The translations under genes were made by a program, and so were the position numbers. A stretch of DNA of 7,884 nt, taken from NCBI GenBank assembly GCA_050049955.1, contig JASFVG010000221.1, forward strand, positions 1 through 7,884. Direction: 5' to 3'. This document shows, piece by piece, positions 5,465 to 7,884 of the stretch. Numbering within the stretch: position 1 is the first letter of the stretch; every line of letters starts with the position of its first letter. Origin of the DNA: SKLM01 sp050049955. GTDB lineage: Bacteria > Chloroflexota > Anaerolineae > B4-G1. Under the pieces are notes generated by a model that did no database searches, was not told the origin of the DNA, and saw only the letters and a list, made by a program, of their open reading frames with translations.

Positions 5465-6214
5465 ATGAACCTGACAATGATGCTGGTTGCGGCGGTGGCG
5501 GGGTATCTTGTGGGTTCCGTGTCGTTCGGCCGCGTTGTCGGCTACTTCGTGGCACGAGGGCAGGACCTTGAGGACGCCGCCATCCGCATTCCCGACAGCG
5601 ACCAGGAGATGGAGCTAACATACGTAAGCGCCACCAGTATCGGCGTCCAGAAAGGCAGCAAGTGGGGCTGCCTGGCCGGCATCCTGGACATCCTGAAGGG
5701 TCTCCTGCCGACGCTGGTCTTCCGGCTCGGGTACCCGAGCGCCCCGCTTTACTTCATCGCGGGCGTGGCTACGGTCGTGGGGCACAATTGGCCGGTCTAC
5801 TACCGCTTCAAGGGCGGGCGCGGGATGTCCACCATCCGGGGGTCGGCGCTGGTGGTTGACTGGCTTGGGTCGCTGGTGTCCGTCATCGCGGGCGGCCTTG
5901 TCAGCCGGTTCCTGATCAGGGAGAGTATGTTCTCCCCCGTCGTATCCCTCCCCCTGTTCCTCTTGTGGTCTCTCCTTGTACGCAGGAACTGGTGGAACGT
6001 GGGCTTCGCGGTTGCTGTGAACCTGGCCTTCGTGCTGGCATCCATACCCGAATACCGAGTCTATCAACGCTACAAGCGTGAAGGTCGGCTGGCTGAGTAT
6101 GAGGCCGCGTGGCGAGCTGCACCTATGTTCCGTGGTCGGGCCAGGATCAATCAGTGGCTGAGGCGGCTGATCCAAAGGGGGTGCGAGGGCGAGTCGAATC
6201 AGTCATCACAATAG
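5465..6214 (+). CDS. PlsY-like membrane acyltransferase with divergent motif 1
   Basis: PlsY transfers an acyl group from acyl-phosphate to glycerol-3-phosphate in the membrane. This 249-residue protein shows the family landmarks GSVSFGRVVGYF (17-28), DILKG (75-79) and the phosphate-binding motif GHNWPVYYRFKGGRGMST (106-123). Hydrophobic helices lie near 4-28, 68-86, 94-105, 128-150, 158-172 and 178-193. The usual first motif, GSGNxGATN, is replaced by YVSATSIGVQKG (53-64) after an acidic insertion (DAAIRIPDSDQEME), and a charged tail from about 195 (YQRYKREGRLAEYEAAW) makes it longer than the usual 190-220. ATG 5465 has AGGAGG 7 nt upstream. No plsX-like acyl-phosphate maker is nearby; its partner in the operon is an ATP-dependent dikinase. 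The substrate may not be glycerol-3-phosphate. The fold is confident, the reaction is not. Confidence 0.8.
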   Translation: MNLTMMLVAAVAGYLVGSVSFGRVVGYFVARGQDLEDAAIRIPDSDQEMELTYVSATSIGVQKGSKWGCLAGILDILKGLLPTLVFRLGYPSAPLYFIAGVATVVGHNWPVYYRFKGGRGMSTIRGSALVVDWLGSLVSVIAGGLVSRFLIRESMFSPVVSLPLFLLWSLLVRRNWWNVGFAVAVNLAFVLASIPEYRVYQRYKREGRLAEYEAAWRAAPMFRGRARINQWLRRLIQRGCEGESNQSSQ

Positions 6215-6248
6215 CGGGCAGTTTGCGCTGCCAAGAGAGGAGATACCC

Positions 6249-7598
6249 ATGTCCGAGAGTTCTGCGATCCGTCGAATGAGCTGGCGCGCCGTTCTACAGG
6301 TTTGCCTGCTCAACATCGCCGTGGCGTTGATGATCCTGCCTTTGAACAGCACCCTGAACCGGATCATGATCATCGAACTGCGCCTGCCAGCCACGTTGGT
6401 GGCTGTCCTGATCTCTCTGCGCTTCATCACCTCGCCATCGCGCATCTGGTTCGGCCGGCTGTCTGACACGCGCCCGATTGGTGGAAGAAGGCGCACCTGG
6501 TATATCGCTAGCGGCATGGTGGTGCTGGCCGTCGGACTGATAGCCTCCACCTACGCCGCTCTGGCAATCCCAGATCTGGGAGTCGCCGGCATCATCATCT
6601 CCGTCCTGACATTCGGTCTGTTGGGCCTCGGTGTCAACTTGACCACGCCGCTCTACTTCGCCGTTGTGGCCGACCAGAGCTCGCCGGAGCAGCGACCAAG
6701 GGTCGTCGCCACGATGTTTGTTCTGCTGGGCATCTGCGCAGTCGCCGCATCGTTTGCCCTCGGAGCTGCCGTGGAACCGTATACTGAGCAGAGGATGATT
6801 CGCGCGTTCTTCGCTATTGCCGCCATCGGCCTTGGCCTTACGGTAGCGGGTCTGTTCAAGCTGGAGCGGAAGAGGACCTATGAGCTGAGCTCGTCCAGCG
6901 CCGTGCAGAAGACTGAGCGGCCGAGGGCCGTCCGAGAACTGCTGCTCGAGAACCGCCAAGCTCTGCGCTTCTTCGTCTACCTGCTCTTCGCGTTCGTGGC
7001 GATCGAAGCCCAGGAACTGATCCTGGAGCCGTACGCTGGTGAGTTCTTGCGCATGACGCCTGCTGAGACCACTCGGCTGACGGGCATATTCAGGATACCC
7101 AATGTGCTGTCGCTGGCGGTAGGCGCCTGGTTGGTCAACCGCATCGGACACAAACCAACTGCGACGGCCGGGATTGTGGTAGCGTGCCTTAGCCTGCTGC
7201 TCGTCATCGTAAGCGTGCCGATTCAGGCGCGCGCAGTGCTGCTGGCGGGCGTGTTTGTCCTTGGCCTAGGTGCCGGCCTGCTGACCACAACCAACTTGGC
7301 TCTGATGATGAATATGACCGACCCGCGTCACGCGGGTGTGTTTCTTGGGGCCTGGGGGTTCGCACAGGCGGTCGGAGTCGGCTCAGGCAACATCCTGGGC
7401 GGGGTACTGCGCGATACGGGTCTTCTTCTGTTCGCGAGTCAGCTTGGTGGCTACTACTTGGCGTACGCCTTCGAGATCGCACTTCTCGCGGCAGCTGTAC
7501 CCATGCTCTGGGCCCTCGACGTTGCCGCGTTCCAGCGCGCAATCGCCGATGCGCCGGTGGAAACGGCTGCCGGCGTAGAGAAAACCGGGCAACCCTAG
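6249..7598 (+). CDS. PucC/BCD family MFS protein
   Basis: A 449-residue, roughly 12-helix membrane protein. The PucC/BCD (bacteriochlorophyll delivery) branch of the major facilitator superfamily includes PucC and LhaA, needed for assembly of light-harvesting complexes and proposed to carry or shield pigment. Matching stretches are LNRIMIIELRLPATLVAVLI (36-55), GRLSDTRPIGGRRRTWYI (69-86, the MFS loop 2-3 motif), SSPEQRPRVVATMFVLLG (144-161), LILEPYAGEFLRMTPAETTR (257-276) and HAGVFLGAWGFAQAVGVGSG (361-380). The central charged loop lies near 203-238. ATG 6249 has GAGGAG 6 nt upstream and lies 34 nt after the PlsY-like stop. No bch, puf or puc gene is in the window, so a pigment role is not shown; members occur in non-phototrophs too, where cargo is unknown. 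It probably transports a lipophilic compound made or modified by the two genes upstream. Confidence 0.85.
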   Translation: MSESSAIRRMSWRAVLQVCLLNIAVALMILPLNSTLNRIMIIELRLPATLVAVLISLRFITSPSRIWFGRLSDTRPIGGRRRTWYIASGMVVLAVGLIASTYAALAIPDLGVAGIIISVLTFGLLGLGVNLTTPLYFAVVADQSSPEQRPRVVATMFVLLGICAVAASFALGAAVEPYTEQRMIRAFFAIAAIGLGLTVAGLFKLERKRTYELSSSSAVQKTERPRAVRELLLENRQALRFFVYLLFAFVAIEAQELILEPYAGEFLRMTPAETTRLTGIFRIPNVLSLAVGAWLVNRIGHKPTATAGIVVACLSLLLVIVSVPIQARAVLLAGVFVLGLGAGLLTTTNLALMMNMTDPRHAGVFLGAWGFAQAVGVGSGNILGGVLRDTGLLLFASQLGGYYLAYAFEIALLAAAVPMLWALDVAAFQRAIADAPVETAAGVEKTGQP

Positions 7599-7672
7599 AC
7601 GCTCCTCCCTGACCAAAGACGGATCACTCGACCTATACCACCTAGATGATCCTGATGCTCGGCGCTCGACGA

Positions 7673-7765
7673 GCGCGTCAGGCTGCCGCCCATCAGCCGG
7701 ATCAGGCTCTTCCGGTGCAGGTCCATCACTACGCCTATCTCATCCAGGAGCGGTCCCCTTTCCAT
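7673..7765 (-). pseudogene. Transposase N-terminal remnant (HTH segment)
   Basis: Read on the minus strand from 7765, the sequence gives ERGPLLDEIGVVMDLHRKSL followed by IRLMGGSLTR. This resembles the helix-turn-helix segment of rve-type/ISNCY-like transposases, which typically read KGRLLDE...TG.HRK..IRLL. In-frame TAG at 7777-7775 lies just upstream and the match stops after LTR; the open frame then runs on without family features to a stop at 7597-7595, inside the 3' end of the PucC-like gene. The catalytic DDE domain is absent. The relic starts about 60 bp from the 14-mer of the flanking repeat, so the repeat is plausibly this element's end. The family name is from memory of consensus patterns and is tentative. 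Confidence 0.45.
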
Positions 7766-7791
7766 TCGGCTGGCCTAGAGACAGAGTTGTG

Positions 7792-7884
7792 GGAGGCGCT
7801 AGACTCGTCCATTCGGAGAGCGGCGCAGTTTCGCTGAGGGGCCAAAAGGATTGGCCTTGGGCAGTATTCCACCGGCGGTGGAAT
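7792..7884. repeat. Flanking repeat copy 2 with palindrome, cut by window edge
   Basis: GGAGAGCGGCGCAG (7815-7828) is identical to 2495-2508. The 19-nt block 7792-7810 matches 2472-2490 at 13 positions with the same spacing to the 14-mer. CTTGGGCAGTATTCCAC leads into a palindrome (ATTCCACCG and CGGTGGAAT around one base, 7866-7884), which the window end truncates. Between lies an extra hairpin, GGCCAA (7840-7845) with TTGGCC (7851-7856), absent from copy 1. Confidence 0.7.

Larger units (their letters stand above)
7599..7884. other. Post-operon region with mobile-element debris
   Basis: No intact gene is seen. The stretch holds a transposase relic on the minus strand (7673-7765) and the second copy of the palindrome-bearing repeat (7792-7884). 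A plus-strand frame at 7646-7837 is the antisense of that relic and is not supported as a gene. No clear terminator for the operon was found. Confidence 0.5.

Noticed and set aside
7735..7760. GCCTATCTCATCCAGGAGCGG, resembling the left half of the attC at 1091
   Set aside because: There is no matching right half or R' box downstream, and the same bases read as the transposase remnant on the minus strand. Resemblance is probably chance.
7646..7837. Plus-strand 63-codon frame after the operon
   Set aside because: It lies antisense to the transposase remnant, runs into the flanking repeat, and matches no family.

Overview
The window joins two unlike parts. The left part (about 1-2270) is the head of a chromosomal-type integron. 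A truncated, minus-strand integron integrase gene leaves through the left edge. It diverges from two plus-strand gene cassettes, each ending in an imperfect-hairpin attC site whose outer boxes match the integron consensus. Cassette 1 carries a DJ-1/PfpI-fold protein that lacks its first strand and its catalytic cysteine. Cassette 2 carries a CPBP (CAAX-like) membrane protease. The 309-553 leader between integrase and first cassette is AT-richer and holds a candidate promoter and repeated motifs that may be attI.

A stretch of about 780 bases without a convincing gene follows (2267-3043). It holds several hairpins, a near-perfect 12-bp palindrome inside a longer repeat, and the decayed 3' half of a tRNA that looks like tRNA-Arg(GCG).

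The right part (3044-7598) is a tight three-gene plus-strand operon. It encodes a PPDK/rifampin-phosphotransferase-like dikinase (ATP-grasp plus phosphohistidine swivel, no PEP barrel), a PlsY-like membrane acyltransferase with an altered first motif, and a PucC/BCD-family MFS protein. The set suggests a pathway in which a small molecule is phosphorylated with ATP, a membrane enzyme uses it, and a membrane carrier handles a hydrophobic compound. The substrate is unknown. Beyond the operon lies a transposase relic on the minus strand and a second, collinear copy of the palindrome-containing repeat, so the operon sits between two same-direction copies of one element end.

The organism is probably an environmental, GC-rich bacterium. 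The integron integrase type and the PucC-like protein fit Chloroflexota or a similar lineage, but nothing here fixes the phylum.
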